64,000 nt of DNA from assembly GCA_039024895.1 (NCBI GenBank), contig JBCCPJ010000015.1, forward strand, positions 12,818-76,817. Direction: 5' to 3'. How positions within the stretch are numbered: position 1 is the stretch's first letter; every line of letters begins with the position of its first letter. The notes under the pieces were generated by a model, which ran no database searches, was not told where the DNA came from, and saw only the letters and a program-made list of their open reading frames with translations. This DNA is from JAJDOD01 sp039024895. GTDB taxonomy: Bacteria > Pseudomonadota > Alphaproteobacteria > Rhodobacterales > Rhodobacteraceae. The position numbers and the translations under genes were made by a program. Shown here one piece after another: positions 24,961 through 34,631 of the stretch.

Positions 24961-26811
24961 TCAACCCCCAGCCGCCTCAAGCCGCTCGAGCGCCTTCATC
25001 CAAAGTGCTTCGGCGCGTTCCAGCCCCTCTTCGACATCCGCGAACTTTTTCTGCCAGGTCTCGGTCTCGGAAAGACGCGCTGTATCATACATCGCGGGGT
25101 CGGCCAGTTTGGCAGCTAGTTTCTCGCGCAAGCTGGTCAGTTTCTCGACCCGGGCCTCAGCGGTGGAGACCTCCTGCCGCAAATCAGCCACCGTCGCGCG
25201 CGACGGAGCGGCGGCTTTTGACTTTGATTTCGGTTTTTCCGTCTTGGGACCGGGCTGGTCCAGCAGCAAACGTCGATAAGCCTCCAAATCCTCCAGATAA
25301 GGCGCAACGCGCCCGTCCTTCACCAGCCACAGCCGGTCGGCGACATGGGCCAAAAGGTGCATATCGTGGCTCACCAAGACCACCGCCCCGGAGTATGCGG
25401 CCAACGCTTCGATCAGCCCTTCACGGCTTTCCATATCAAGGTGGTTGGTAGGTTCATCGAGGATCAGCAAATGGGGCGCGTCGAGCGTCGCGAGAAGCAG
25501 CGACAGCCGCGCCTTTTGCCCGCCCGAAAGTTTGCCCGCCACCGTCTCCGCTTGATCCGCGCCAATCCCAAAGCCCGCGAGGCGTGCGCGCAGCTTGGCA
25601 GGGGTCTCGTCCGGGCGCTCGCGGCGGATATGGTCGAGCGGTGTCTCATCCGCATGCAACTCATCCAATTGATGCTGCGCAAAGTAGCCGATCCGCAGCT
25701 TGCGCGCGCGGGTTACACGCCCGCCTTGCGGGTCGAGCTTGCCCACGAGCAGCTTCGACAGGGTGGACTTGCCTTCGCCGTTCTGGCCGAGGAGGGCGAT
25801 CCGGTCGTCCTGATCGATCCGAAGTGAGAGCTTGGACAACACCGCAGCACCGTCGTAACCGACGGCCGCGCTCTCCATATTGATGATCGGCGGAGACAAT
25901 TCATCGGGTTCCGGGAAGCTGAACTTTTTCAGCGCCGCCTCCTGCGGTGTCGTAATTGGCTGCATTTTGGCGATCATCTTCAGCCGCGACTGCGCCTGAA
26001 CAGCCTTTGACGCCTTATAGCGGAACCGGTCGACGAAAGACTGCAAATGGGCCCGCCGCGCTTCCTGTTTCTTCGCCTCCGCCTGCGCCACCGCCAGCCG
26101 AGCGGCCCGCGTTTCGGCAAAGGTGTCATAGCGTCCCTGATAGAGGGATAACTGGCGGTCTTCGAGATGCAAGATCGACGTAACCGACCGGTTCAGTAGC
26201 CCGCGATCATGGCTGATCGTGATGACCGTATGCGGGTAACGAGCAAGATAGGTTTCAAGCCAGAGGGCACCTTCGAGGTCAAGATAGTTGGTCGGCTCGT
26301 CAAGGAGCAGAAGATCGGGCGCGGAAAAGAGCACCCCTGCCAGGGCCACCCGCATCCGCCACCCGCCGGAAAACGCAGAACACGGCATCGCCTGTTCTTT
26401 TGTGCCAAAGCCGAGGCCCTTCAAAATTGTCGCAGCGCGCGCCTCAGCGGACCACGCGTCGATGTCAGTGAGCCGCATCTGGATGTCGGCCACGCGTGTC
26501 GGATCGGTGGCGGTTTCCGCCTCTGCCATAAGGGCCGCGCGCTCCGTGTCGGCCTCAAGCACCGTATCAAGGAGCGACGTCTCCGATCCCGGCACTTCCT
26601 GGGCCACACCACCGATGCGCGCGCCGCGATTGATTGTGATGGCCCCCGATTCCAGCGCCAACTCGCCCCGGATCAAACGGAAGAGCGTCGTCTTGCCTGT
26701 GCCATTGCGCCCGACGAAGCCAACCTTGTGCCCATCCGGTATAATCGCCGACGCACCCTCAAAAAGCGGGCGTCCCTCAATGGCAAAACGAATGTCGTCA
26801 ATGCGCAGCAT
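24961..26811 (-). CDS. ABC-F family ATPase (YheS-like)
   Basis: Second ABC-F protein of the window, 616 residues, two ATPase domains. Domain 1: GRNGTGKTTLFR (near 35), FSGGWRMRVALA, DLLLLDEPTNYLD. Domain 2: GQNGEGKSTLSK (near 344), LSGGQKARLSLL, HLLILDEPTNHLD. The linker (about 235-300) includes SFVDRFRYKASKAVQAQSRLKMIAKM, the arm that reaches the ribosome in ABC-F proteins. The C-terminal coiled coil is about 530-616. The overall pattern (FSGGWRMRVALA, DRFRYKASKA) fits the YheS branch. It starts 82 bases from hemN, which is on the same strand upstream. Confidence 0.88.
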   Translation of the reverse strand: MLRIDDIRFAIEGRPLFEGASAIIPDGHKVGFVGRNGTGKTTLFRLIRGELALESGAITINRGARIGGVAQEVPGSETSLLDTVLEADTERAALMAEAETATDPTRVADIQMRLTDIDAWSAEARAATILKGLGFGTKEQAMPCSAFSGGWRMRVALAGVLFSAPDLLLLDEPTNYLDLEGALWLETYLARYPHTVITISHDRGLLNRSVTSILHLEDRQLSLYQGRYDTFAETRAARLAVAQAEAKKQEARRAHLQSFVDRFRYKASKAVQAQSRLKMIAKMQPITTPQEAALKKFSFPEPDELSPPIINMESAAVGYDGAAVLSKLSLRIDQDDRIALLGQNGEGKSTLSKLLVGKLDPQGGRVTRARKLRIGYFAQHQLDELHADETPLDHIRRERPDETPAKLRARLAGFGIGADQAETVAGKLSGGQKARLSLLLATLDAPHLLILDEPTNHLDMESREGLIEALAAYSGAVVLVSHDMHLLAHVADRLWLVKDGRVAPYLEDLEAYRRLLLDQPGPKTEKPKSKSKAAAPSRATVADLRQEVSTAEARVEKLTSLREKLAAKLADPAMYDTARLSETETWQKKFADVEEGLERAEALWMKALERLEAAGG

Positions 26812-26892
26812 AGGCGTCGGGTTAGCAGAGCTGCCGGGTTGCGGAAAGATGCCATCGCAAGTCTGAAACCTGCGTGCATCCCGAAGAAGCGT

Positions 26893-28242
26893 TTAAATTG
26901 CGAGACTGCCGCTTGTGGTCTCTTCCGATGCCGCGGCACTGGCAATCACCCGTGTCAGGCTGGCGGCGTCCGGTCGGATCCGCAGTTCCTTCGGGGTGGC
27001 TTCAAGCGCGTCGCCATATGTATTGGCCAGCCGTGTTACGATGCCGTCAATCCGTGCGGCGTAGTCAGGGTGGCGTGACTTTAGCTCAGCCACGTTCAAG
27101 GTACTCCGGCACATGAGGCCCTGAACAAGGTCAGAGACCATCCGGTCAAGCGGTTTCATGGCATATCCGCGATGACCCGCCAAACCTTGTGTGCGGACGC
27201 GGTCGGTATAGGCGGCGGTGGCGACGGCGTTCTGAACATATCCTTCGGGGAACTCGGAGATTGCCGAGGCACCAAATCCGATAAGCGTGTGGCAGGGATC
27301 GTCCGTGTAGCCCTGAAAATTCCGTCGCAAGGTTCCGCCACATGCCGCGCTGGCAAGGCTGTCGCTCTCGCGGGCGAAGTGGTCGATCCCAATGGGCATG
27401 AAGCCTGAGGATAGGAATTTCTCCCGCGCGTCACTGGCCAAGTAGAACCGTTGGCGCGCGACGGGCAGGCTTTCATCTGAGATCATCACTTGGCGTTTCG
27501 ATACCTGCGGCACATGGGCATAGCCATAAAGCGCCAACCGGTCTGGGCGCAGCGTCAATACATGGTCGAGGGTGGCGTCCAATCCACGGGTTGTCTGGTG
27601 GGGCAGTCCGTAGACGAGGTCCAAATTGATGCTTTGGACCCCGAGCGCGCGTAGACGGTTCACGACAGCTTCGGTCTGATCAAAGCTCTGCAGTCGGCCA
27701 ATCGCCGCTTGAACGTCTGGGGCAAAGTCCTGCACCCCAATGCTGGCGCGTCCCATCTTCCAGTCCACAAGGGTTTCGAGGATGCCGGGTGCGGCCTCCG
27801 TCGGGTCGATCTCAACCGAAAATTCGAAGTCCTGAGATGTTGCGAAGGCGTTGAAAATCGTGTCGCAAAGGAGGTTCATCAACCCCTCGTCGAGCAGCGT
27901 GGGCGTCCCACCCCCAAAATGGAGCCGCGCCATTCTTACCCGTTTGGGCAGGCGCTGGCGGATATGGCGGATTTCTTTGATGAGCGTCTCAACATATGCA
28001 GCCACCGGCTTCAGGGTGCGGGTGCCTTGCGTCCGGCAGGCACAAAAGTAGCAGAGCCTTCGGCAGAACGGGATGTGCACGTAAAGCGAAATCGGCGCAT
28101 CTTCTGCGACGCCCTCCAGCCATGCGTCCTGATATCGGCGACCGGTGTTCAGCTCAAACCGGTTGGCCGGTGGATAGCTGGTGAAACGCGGCACTTTGGC
28201 GCGAAAAAGACCATATTTTGCGAGTATGGCTTCATTTTCCAT
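26893..28242 (-). CDS. hemN: oxygen-independent coproporphyrinogen III oxidase
   Basis: Radical SAM enzyme that makes protoporphyrinogen IX without oxygen, allowing haem synthesis (and so cbb3 oxidase) at low oxygen. The 449 residues have the [4Fe-4S] motif C60-x3-C64-x2-C67 (PFCRRLCYFCACR), the SAM motif LHFGGGTPTLL, and YGLPHQTTRGLDATLD. The ATG at 28242 gives the family length. In-frame starts further upstream (28269) are possible. A perfect FNR box is centred 41.5 bases upstream of the ATG, so FnrL would activate it. Divergent from fnrL. Confidence 0.94.
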   Translation of the reverse strand: MENEAILAKYGLFRAKVPRFTSYPPANRFELNTGRRYQDAWLEGVAEDAPISLYVHIPFCRRLCYFCACRTQGTRTLKPVAAYVETLIKEIRHIRQRLPKRVRMARLHFGGGTPTLLDEGLMNLLCDTIFNAFATSQDFEFSVEIDPTEAAPGILETLVDWKMGRASIGVQDFAPDVQAAIGRLQSFDQTEAVVNRLRALGVQSINLDLVYGLPHQTTRGLDATLDHVLTLRPDRLALYGYAHVPQVSKRQVMISDESLPVARQRFYLASDAREKFLSSGFMPIGIDHFARESDSLASAACGGTLRRNFQGYTDDPCHTLIGFGASAISEFPEGYVQNAVATAAYTDRVRTQGLAGHRGYAMKPLDRMVSDLVQGLMCRSTLNVAELKSRHPDYAARIDGIVTRLANTYGDALEATPKELRIRPDAASLTRVIASAAASEETTSGSLAI

Positions 28243-28276
28243 GCCTTTTGTGTAAGCGTAGCGATGCATGCCCGCA

Positions 28277-28290
28277 TTGATACAGATCAA
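28277..28290. promoter_or_regulatory. FNR box between hemN and fnrL
   Basis: TTGATACAGATCAA is a perfect dyad of the FNR/FnrL consensus TTGAT-N4-ATCAA. Its centre is 41.5 bases before the A of the hemN ATG (the class II activation distance, which would make a leaderless hemN mRNA). It ends six bases before the chosen fnrL ATG, where bound FnrL could block its own gene. Confidence 0.88.
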
Positions 28291-28296
28291 CTTGAG

Positions 28297-29025
28297 ATGA
28301 ATATCCAGCTAGCAGAGCGCGTGAAATGCAGCGAATGTCCGATCCGGCATCGTGCCGTATGCGCGCGCTGCGATGCAGACGAACTCACGGTTTTGGACCA
28401 GATCAAAACCTACCGAAGCTTCAAAGCAGGGCAGACGATTGTTTGGCGCGGGGATGATCTAACCCACGTTTCCTCAGTCGTTGCGGGTATTGCGACCCTG
28501 ACCAAAACGCTCGATGACGGGCGGATGCAGATGGTGGGTCTCCTTTTGCCTTCAGACTTCATTGGACGCCCTGGGCGCGCCTCCCTCGATTTCGATGTGA
28601 CCGCGGCCTCTGACGTCACTTTATGCAGTTTCCAGCGGGCGCCCTTCGAAAAGCTCCTTGTTGAGACGCCGCATATCTCGCAGCGCCTCGTTGAAATGGC
28701 GATGGACGAATTGGATGCGGCGCGGGACTGGATGGTGCTCCTGGGGCGAAAGACCGCCCGCGAGAAGCTCGCGAGCTTTATTCAGATGCTTGTGCAGCGT
28801 AGCCACATTCCCGGAAACGACTTGCCGCAGCTGATCCTACCCCTGACGCGGGAGGAGATTGCGAGCTATCTCGGCTTGACGCTTGAAACGGTAAGCCGCC
28901 AGTTCACGCAGTTTCGCAAGGATGGGATCGTTGAGTTTTCTGACCGGCGTCACTTCACGGTGAAAGACCACGCCGCCCTTCTGGAAGCGACCGGTGACGA
29001 TGCGGATGGGGGTGTGCTCGTCTGA
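28297..29025 (+). CDS. fnrL: FnrL, oxygen-sensing Crp/Fnr-family regulator
   Basis: Activates genes for low-oxygen growth when its [4Fe-4S] cluster is intact. The 242 residues have N-terminal cysteines C11, C14, C22, C25 (KCSECPIRHRAVCARC) and an internal C110 (DVTLCSF) as cluster ligands. A cyclic-nucleotide-binding-like domain and a C-terminal helix-turn-helix with LTLETVSRQFTQF (the ExxSR type that reads TTGAT) follow. The ending DDADGGVLV matches Rhodobacter FnrL. The ATG at 28297 gives the family-like N-terminus. An in-frame ATG at 28264 would put the FNR box inside the gene. ccoNOQP follows, its likely main target. Confidence 0.93.
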   Translation: MNIQLAERVKCSECPIRHRAVCARCDADELTVLDQIKTYRSFKAGQTIVWRGDDLTHVSSVVAGIATLTKTLDDGRMQMVGLLLPSDFIGRPGRASLDFDVTAASDVTLCSFQRAPFEKLLVETPHISQRLVEMAMDELDAARDWMVLLGRKTAREKLASFIQMLVQRSHIPGNDLPQLILPLTREEIASYLGLTLETVSRQFTQFRKDGIVEFSDRRHFTVKDHAALLEATGDDADGGVLV

Positions 29026-29057
29026 CGCACCCGGGCACGCGACCTCTTCCCTGACAA

Positions 29058-29071
29058 TTGACCCAGATCAA
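29058..29071. promoter_or_regulatory. FNR box upstream of ccoN
   Basis: TTGACCCAGATCAA differs from the perfect dyad in one base. Class II spacing (centre at -41.5) predicts a transcription start at 29106, with a TAGACC-like -10 at 29094-29099 and a 39-base leader to the ccoN ATG. Confidence 0.82.
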
Positions 29072-29144
29072 AGTCTTCCTCGACACGCCCGACTAGACCG
29101 AGCCTCGGAATTGGCGCTTCTGCGCCAGCAAACGAGGAATGGTC

Positions 29145-30755
<1,611 letters not shown>

Positions 30756-30767
30756 GGAACGAAGCAC

Positions 30768-31493
30768 ATGGCACTCATGGAAAAACACGCCATTCTGGAG
30801 AAGAGCCCAACGCTTCTCCTGGTCTCCTCCCTCCTCGTGGTGACCATTGGAGGCATCGTTGAGATCGCGCCGCTCTTCTGGCTCGAAAACACAATCGAAG
30901 AGGTGGAGGGCGTCCGCCCCTACAGTCCCCTCGAACTGGCGGGGCGGGAGATTTACATCCGCGAGGGTTGCTATGTCTGCCATAGCCAGATGATCCGCCC
31001 GATGCGGGACGAGGTCGAGCGCTATGGCCATTACAGTCTCGCCGCCGAAAGCATGTACGATCACCCGTTCCAATGGGGTTCGAAACGGACCGGGCCAGAC
31101 CTTGCCCGCGTTGGCGGGCGCTATTCAAACGATTGGCATGTGGATCACTTTACGGACCCGCAAAGCGTCGTGCCCGAAAGCATCATGCCAAAATACGCCT
31201 TCCTGAAGCGTACCGTGATTGATGGCCGCTATATCGGCGACCTCATGAGCACCCATCGCTTTGTCGGCGTGCCCTATACCGACCAACAAATCGAATTGGC
31301 TCGCGCAGACTTCCGCGACCAAGCCGATGCGGATGGCGATTACGGCGATGTGGAAGACCGCTATCCCGGCGCGCCGGTCGGCAATTTCGATGGCCAGCCC
31401 GAACTGACCGAGATGGATGCGCTCATCGCCTACATGCAAGTCCTTGGCACGATGGTTGATTTTTCGACCTTCACGCCTGAGCCAAGCCGATAG
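30768..31493 (+). CDS. ccoO: cbb3-type cytochrome c oxidase subunit II (monohaem)
   Basis: Membrane-anchored c-type cytochrome that delivers electrons to CcoN. The 241 residues have one membrane helix (about 14-38, TLLLVSSLLVVTIGGIVEIAPLFW) and the haem motif CYVCH (C68, C71, H72), with distal Met in MPKYAF. The fold matches the CcoO/FixO family. It is 12 bases after ccoN and 11 before ccoQ. The cytochrome c domain should be periplasmic. Confidence 0.97.
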   Translation: MALMEKHAILEKSPTLLLVSSLLVVTIGGIVEIAPLFWLENTIEEVEGVRPYSPLELAGREIYIREGCYVCHSQMIRPMRDEVERYGHYSLAAESMYDHPFQWGSKRTGPDLARVGGRYSNDWHVDHFTDPQSVVPESIMPKYAFLKRTVIDGRYIGDLMSTHRFVGVPYTDQQIELARADFRDQADADGDYGDVEDRYPGAPVGNFDGQPELTEMDALIAYMQVLGTMVDFSTFTPEPSR

Positions 31494-31504
31494 GAGGGCC
31501 CGAC

Positions 31505-31684
31505 ATGGACACATATTCTCTGCTTCGTGAGATCGCCGATAGCTGGGTGCTGCTCATGATGTTCGCCTTCTTCATTGGCTGCGGCGTTTGGGCCTTCTGG
31601 CCAAGCATGGCGGGGGATCGGCGCAATGCGGCGGACATCCCATTTCGCAATGACACCACGATCGGGGAGAGCGGCGATGAGTGA
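31505..31684 (+). CDS. ccoQ: cbb3-type oxidase small subunit CcoQ
   Basis: A 59-residue protein with one helix, MDTYSLLREIADSWVLLMMFAFFIGCGVWAFWPSM, followed by a polar tail rich in Arg, Asp and Glu. CcoQ stabilises the oxidase core and binds CcoP in characterised systems. The frame starts at ATG 31505 eleven bases after ccoO and ends at TGA 31684, overlapping the ccoP start by eight bases. The short size and place between ccoO and ccoP make the assignment firm. Confidence 0.9.
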   Translation: MDTYSLLREIADSWVLLMMFAFFIGCGVWAFWPSMAGDRRNAADIPFRNDTTIGESGDE

Positions 31685-32534
31685 AGACGACATTCGCCTC
31701 GATGATGAAACGGGGCAATACACCACCGGTCACAGCTATGACGGGATCGAAGAACTCAACACTCCTTTGCCCCGCTGGTGGCTTTGGACGTTTTACGCAA
31801 CCATTGTCTGGGGTGTGGCCTACACTATTGCCTATCCCGCATGGCCGCTCGTTTCGGGTGCAACGGCGGGCCTTTTGGGCTATTCGAGCCGCGCCGAAGT
31901 GGCCGAGGACATCGAGACGCACGAGCTTCAGAACGCGGCTTTGGTCGAAGAGCTCGTTGGCGCCGAGATTAGCGCCTTGGAACCGGGCACTGACCTCCAT
32001 CGTTACGCCGTCGCGCGCGGCGCTTCGGTGTTTCGGGCGCAATGCTCGCAATGTCACGGGTCTGGTGCGGCCGGGGCCGTGGGCTACCCAAACCTGTTGG
32101 ACAATGCCTGGCTTTGGGGCGGTACGGTGGAGGAAATCGCCTACACGGTCCGGCATGGCATCCGAAACGAAACCGACCCGGACGCCCGTTGGTCGGAAAT
32201 GCCGGCATTCGGCGAAATCCTCACCTCAGACGAAATCGCCTTGCTGGTCTCGCACCTGCAAACGCTGCCAAGTGGCGGGGCAGGGGCCGAGGCGGAGACG
32301 CTCTTCCTCGACAACTGTTCCTATTGCCACGGCGAACAAGCCGAAGGCTTGCCGGAGCTGGGCGCCCCGAACCTCGCGGACGCCATCTGGCTTTACGGCG
32401 GCGACGAGGCGGCCCTGACAGAGACGATCACCAACGCGCGTTTCGGCGTTATGCCTGCGTGGGGTCAGCGCCTTGATGAGGCGGATGTCCGCGCGGTTTC
32501 CGTTTATGTTCATGCCCTTGGCGGCGGGGAGTAA
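31677..32534 (+). CDS. ccoP: cbb3-type cytochrome c oxidase subunit III (dihaem)
   Basis: Diheme cytochrome, electron entry point of the cbb3 oxidase. The 285 residues have one membrane helix (about 33-55, WWLWTFYATIVWGVAYTIAYPAWP) and two haem motifs: CSQCH (C123-H127) and CSYCH (C214-H218), with Met ligands likely in WSEMPAF and GVMPAWG. The ATG at 31677 overlaps ccoQ by eight bases. The frame is open upstream but not family-like. Confidence 0.96.
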   Translation: MSEDDIRLDDETGQYTTGHSYDGIEELNTPLPRWWLWTFYATIVWGVAYTIAYPAWPLVSGATAGLLGYSSRAEVAEDIETHELQNAALVEELVGAEISALEPGTDLHRYAVARGASVFRAQCSQCHGSGAAGAVGYPNLLDNAWLWGGTVEEIAYTVRHGIRNETDPDARWSEMPAFGEILTSDEIALLVSHLQTLPSGGAGAEAETLFLDNCSYCHGEQAEGLPELGAPNLADAIWLYGGDEAALTETITNARFGVMPAWGQRLDEADVRAVSVYVHALGGGE

Positions 32535-32562
32535 AGACAATTCTACATACGCGGCGCAAAAC

Positions 32563-32576
32563 TTGATCCTTGTCAA
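32563..32576. promoter_or_regulatory. FNR box upstream of ccoG
   Basis: TTGATCCTTGTCAA differs from the perfect dyad by one base. Class II spacing predicts a start at 32611 and a -10 at 32599-32604, where TATCAC stands, a good match. The ccoG ATG is 20 bases later. It separates ccoNOQP and ccoGHIS into two FnrL-controlled units. Confidence 0.85.
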
Positions 32577-32630
32577 AGTCTGAAAGTCCCGAGCGCGGTA
32601 TCACTGGCGAAGTATCACACAAATGAGCCG

Positions 32631-34178
32631 ATGAACGCCACGCAACAGCCCCTTTACGCAGCGCAGGAACCCGTCTTTCCTCGACGGGTTTCTGGCCGTT
32701 TTCGGACGCTCAAATGGTGCATTATGGGGATCACGCTGGGCATCTACTACCTGACGCCGTGGCTGCGCTGGGACCGCGGCCCAAATTTGCCGGACCAGGC
32801 GGTTCTCATCGATCTTGCGGGCCGGCGTTTTTACTTCTTCTGGATCGAGATTTGGCCCCACGAGTTCTACTTCGTGGCTGGATTGCTGATTATGGCAGGG
32901 CTCGGTCTCTTCCTGTTCACCTCCGCGCTCGGGCGCGTCTGGTGTGGCTATACCTGCCCGCAAACCGTATGGACCGATCTTTTCATCCTGGTTGAACGCT
33001 GGATCGAAGGCGACCGTAACGCCCGTCTCCGGCTCTATAAATCTCCCATCAATGCCCAGAAACTGCGTCTTCGTCTTTCGAAATGGCTGGTCTGGCTTGT
33101 TATTGCCATGGCAACGGGCGGCGCGTGGGTTTTCTATTTCGCCGATGCGCCGAGCCTGCTTGCCGACCTCCTGTCGTTCTCCGGTCACCCCGTCGCCTAT
33201 GCGACAATCGGCATCCTGACAGCGACGACCTTCCTCTTTGGGGGCTTTATGCGCGAGCAGGTCTGCATCTACATGTGCCCCTGGCCGCGTATCCAGGGCG
33301 CGATGATGGACCCCGATACGCTGACTGTCGGCTACCGCAGCTGGCGCGGTGAACCTCGGGCAAAAGGCAAGCGCCGCCGGGAGATGTCAGCCGAGGCAGA
33401 GCGTATCGCGGCGGAGCAGGCGGCCCTCGGTCGGGGCCGCGCAGCCTACCGCTCAACGCCGTACCCGGGCATGGAGGATGTCGAGGCGATTGACATGCCA
33501 CCGGCGCTGAACACCGGTCCTGGCGATTGTATCGACTGCATGGCCTGCGTGAACGTCTGCCCCATGGGGATCGACATCCGCAAAGGGCAGCAAATGGAGT
33601 GCATCACCTGCGCGCTCTGTATAGATGCCTGCGACGAGGTGATGGAGAAGATCGGCAAGCCGCGCGGGCTGATCGACTATCTTGCGCTCTCCGACGAGGC
33701 CCGCGAGCGCGCGGGCGAAACCCCGCGCCCCATCTGGCAGCACGTCTTCCGCACCCGCACCATGATCTACACCGCGATGTGGTCCGCCATTGGCCTGGCC
33801 ATGGTCTATGCGCTGTTCATTCGGGCGGAGATCGATCTGACCGTGGCACCTATTCGCAACCCGACCTTTGTCACCTTGGCGGATGGTTCTATCCGGAACA
33901 CCTACGATATTCGTTTGCGCAACAAGCACGGGGATGATCGTCCGTTCCGACTATCGGTGCGCGGACATCCGGCTTTCCGTATCGAGTTGGAAGGCACGTT
34001 CTTTCAGACGGTTGAGGTCGATGCCAACGAAACCCGCCTCCAACGTGTCTATGTGATTGCGCCGCCGGGCGCGGCACCTGCCGCGAGTGATACGACGCCA
34101 CTCCGTTTCTGGGTCGAGGACCTGACCAACGGGGAGCGGGCGTTCAAGGATTCAACTTTCAACGGGAGGGAGGAGTAA
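32631..34178 (+). CDS. ccoG: cbb3 oxidase assembly Fe-S protein CcoG (RdxA/FixG)
   Basis: Membrane Fe-S protein that reduces Cu(II) for cbb3 copper insertion. The 515 residues have about five membrane helices, WCGYTCPQTVWTD and CIYMCPWPRIQGAM motifs, two [4Fe-4S] ferredoxin clusters (CIDCMACVNVCPMGID and CITCALCIDACDE, about 300-345), and a C-terminal Ig-like periplasmic domain (about 410-510). The ATG at 32631 has no strong ribosome site. It is first gene of ccoGHIS, each gene joined to the next. Confidence 0.96.
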   Translation: MNATQQPLYAAQEPVFPRRVSGRFRTLKWCIMGITLGIYYLTPWLRWDRGPNLPDQAVLIDLAGRRFYFFWIEIWPHEFYFVAGLLIMAGLGLFLFTSALGRVWCGYTCPQTVWTDLFILVERWIEGDRNARLRLYKSPINAQKLRLRLSKWLVWLVIAMATGGAWVFYFADAPSLLADLLSFSGHPVAYATIGILTATTFLFGGFMREQVCIYMCPWPRIQGAMMDPDTLTVGYRSWRGEPRAKGKRRREMSAEAERIAAEQAALGRGRAAYRSTPYPGMEDVEAIDMPPALNTGPGDCIDCMACVNVCPMGIDIRKGQQMECITCALCIDACDEVMEKIGKPRGLIDYLALSDEARERAGETPRPIWQHVFRTRTMIYTAMWSAIGLAMVYALFIRAEIDLTVAPIRNPTFVTLADGSIRNTYDIRLRNKHGDDRPFRLSVRGHPAFRIELEGTFFQTVEVDANETRLQRVYVIAPPGAAPAASDTTPLRFWVEDLTNGERAFKDSTFNGREE

Positions 34179-34181
34179 GCC

Positions 34182-34631
34182 ATGACCGAGATCAAGGGCT
34201 GGCATGTCTTTACGATGTTTGTCGTCGGATTTGGCATTGTCATCGCCGTCAATCTGACGCTTGCCGTAAATGCGGTGCGGACCTTTCCGGGCCTCGAAGT
34301 GAAGAATTCCTATGTGGCGAGCCAGGCGTTTCAATCCGACCGGGCCGCGCAGGAAGCCCTGGATTGGGAGGTGAGTGCCACTGTCTCGAAAAATGTTCTG
34401 TCGCTTTCCATCGTCGAAAATGGACAGCCCATTGCGCCCGAAATCACCCATGCAGTCTTTGGGCGCGCAACCACTGTAGCCGCGGATCAGTTTCCAGCTT
34501 TTTCTTTTGAAGGCGGGCGTTTGGTTGCACATGTTGAAGCCGGGGCTGGAAACTGGAACCTGCGTCTCACCGCCCGCGCTGCTGACGGCACGGTGTTTCG
34601 TCAGCGCGTGATCGTCAAGGCTATACCATGA
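34182..34631 (+). CDS. ccoH: cbb3 oxidase assembly protein CcoH (FixH)
   Basis: Small membrane protein that stays with the assembling oxidase. The 149 residues have one N-terminal helix (about 8-30, VFTMFVVGFGIVIAVNLTLAVNAV) and a periplasmic beta-rich domain with NSYVASQAFQSDRAAQEALDWEV, the typical FixH motif (NSYV...FQ). It follows ccoG after three bases and overlaps ccoI by four (ATGA). Confidence 0.93.
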   Translation: MTEIKGWHVFTMFVVGFGIVIAVNLTLAVNAVRTFPGLEVKNSYVASQAFQSDRAAQEALDWEVSATVSKNVLSLSIVENGQPIAPEITHAVFGRATTVAADQFPAFSFEGGRLVAHVEAGAGNWNLRLTARAADGTVFRQRVIVKAIP

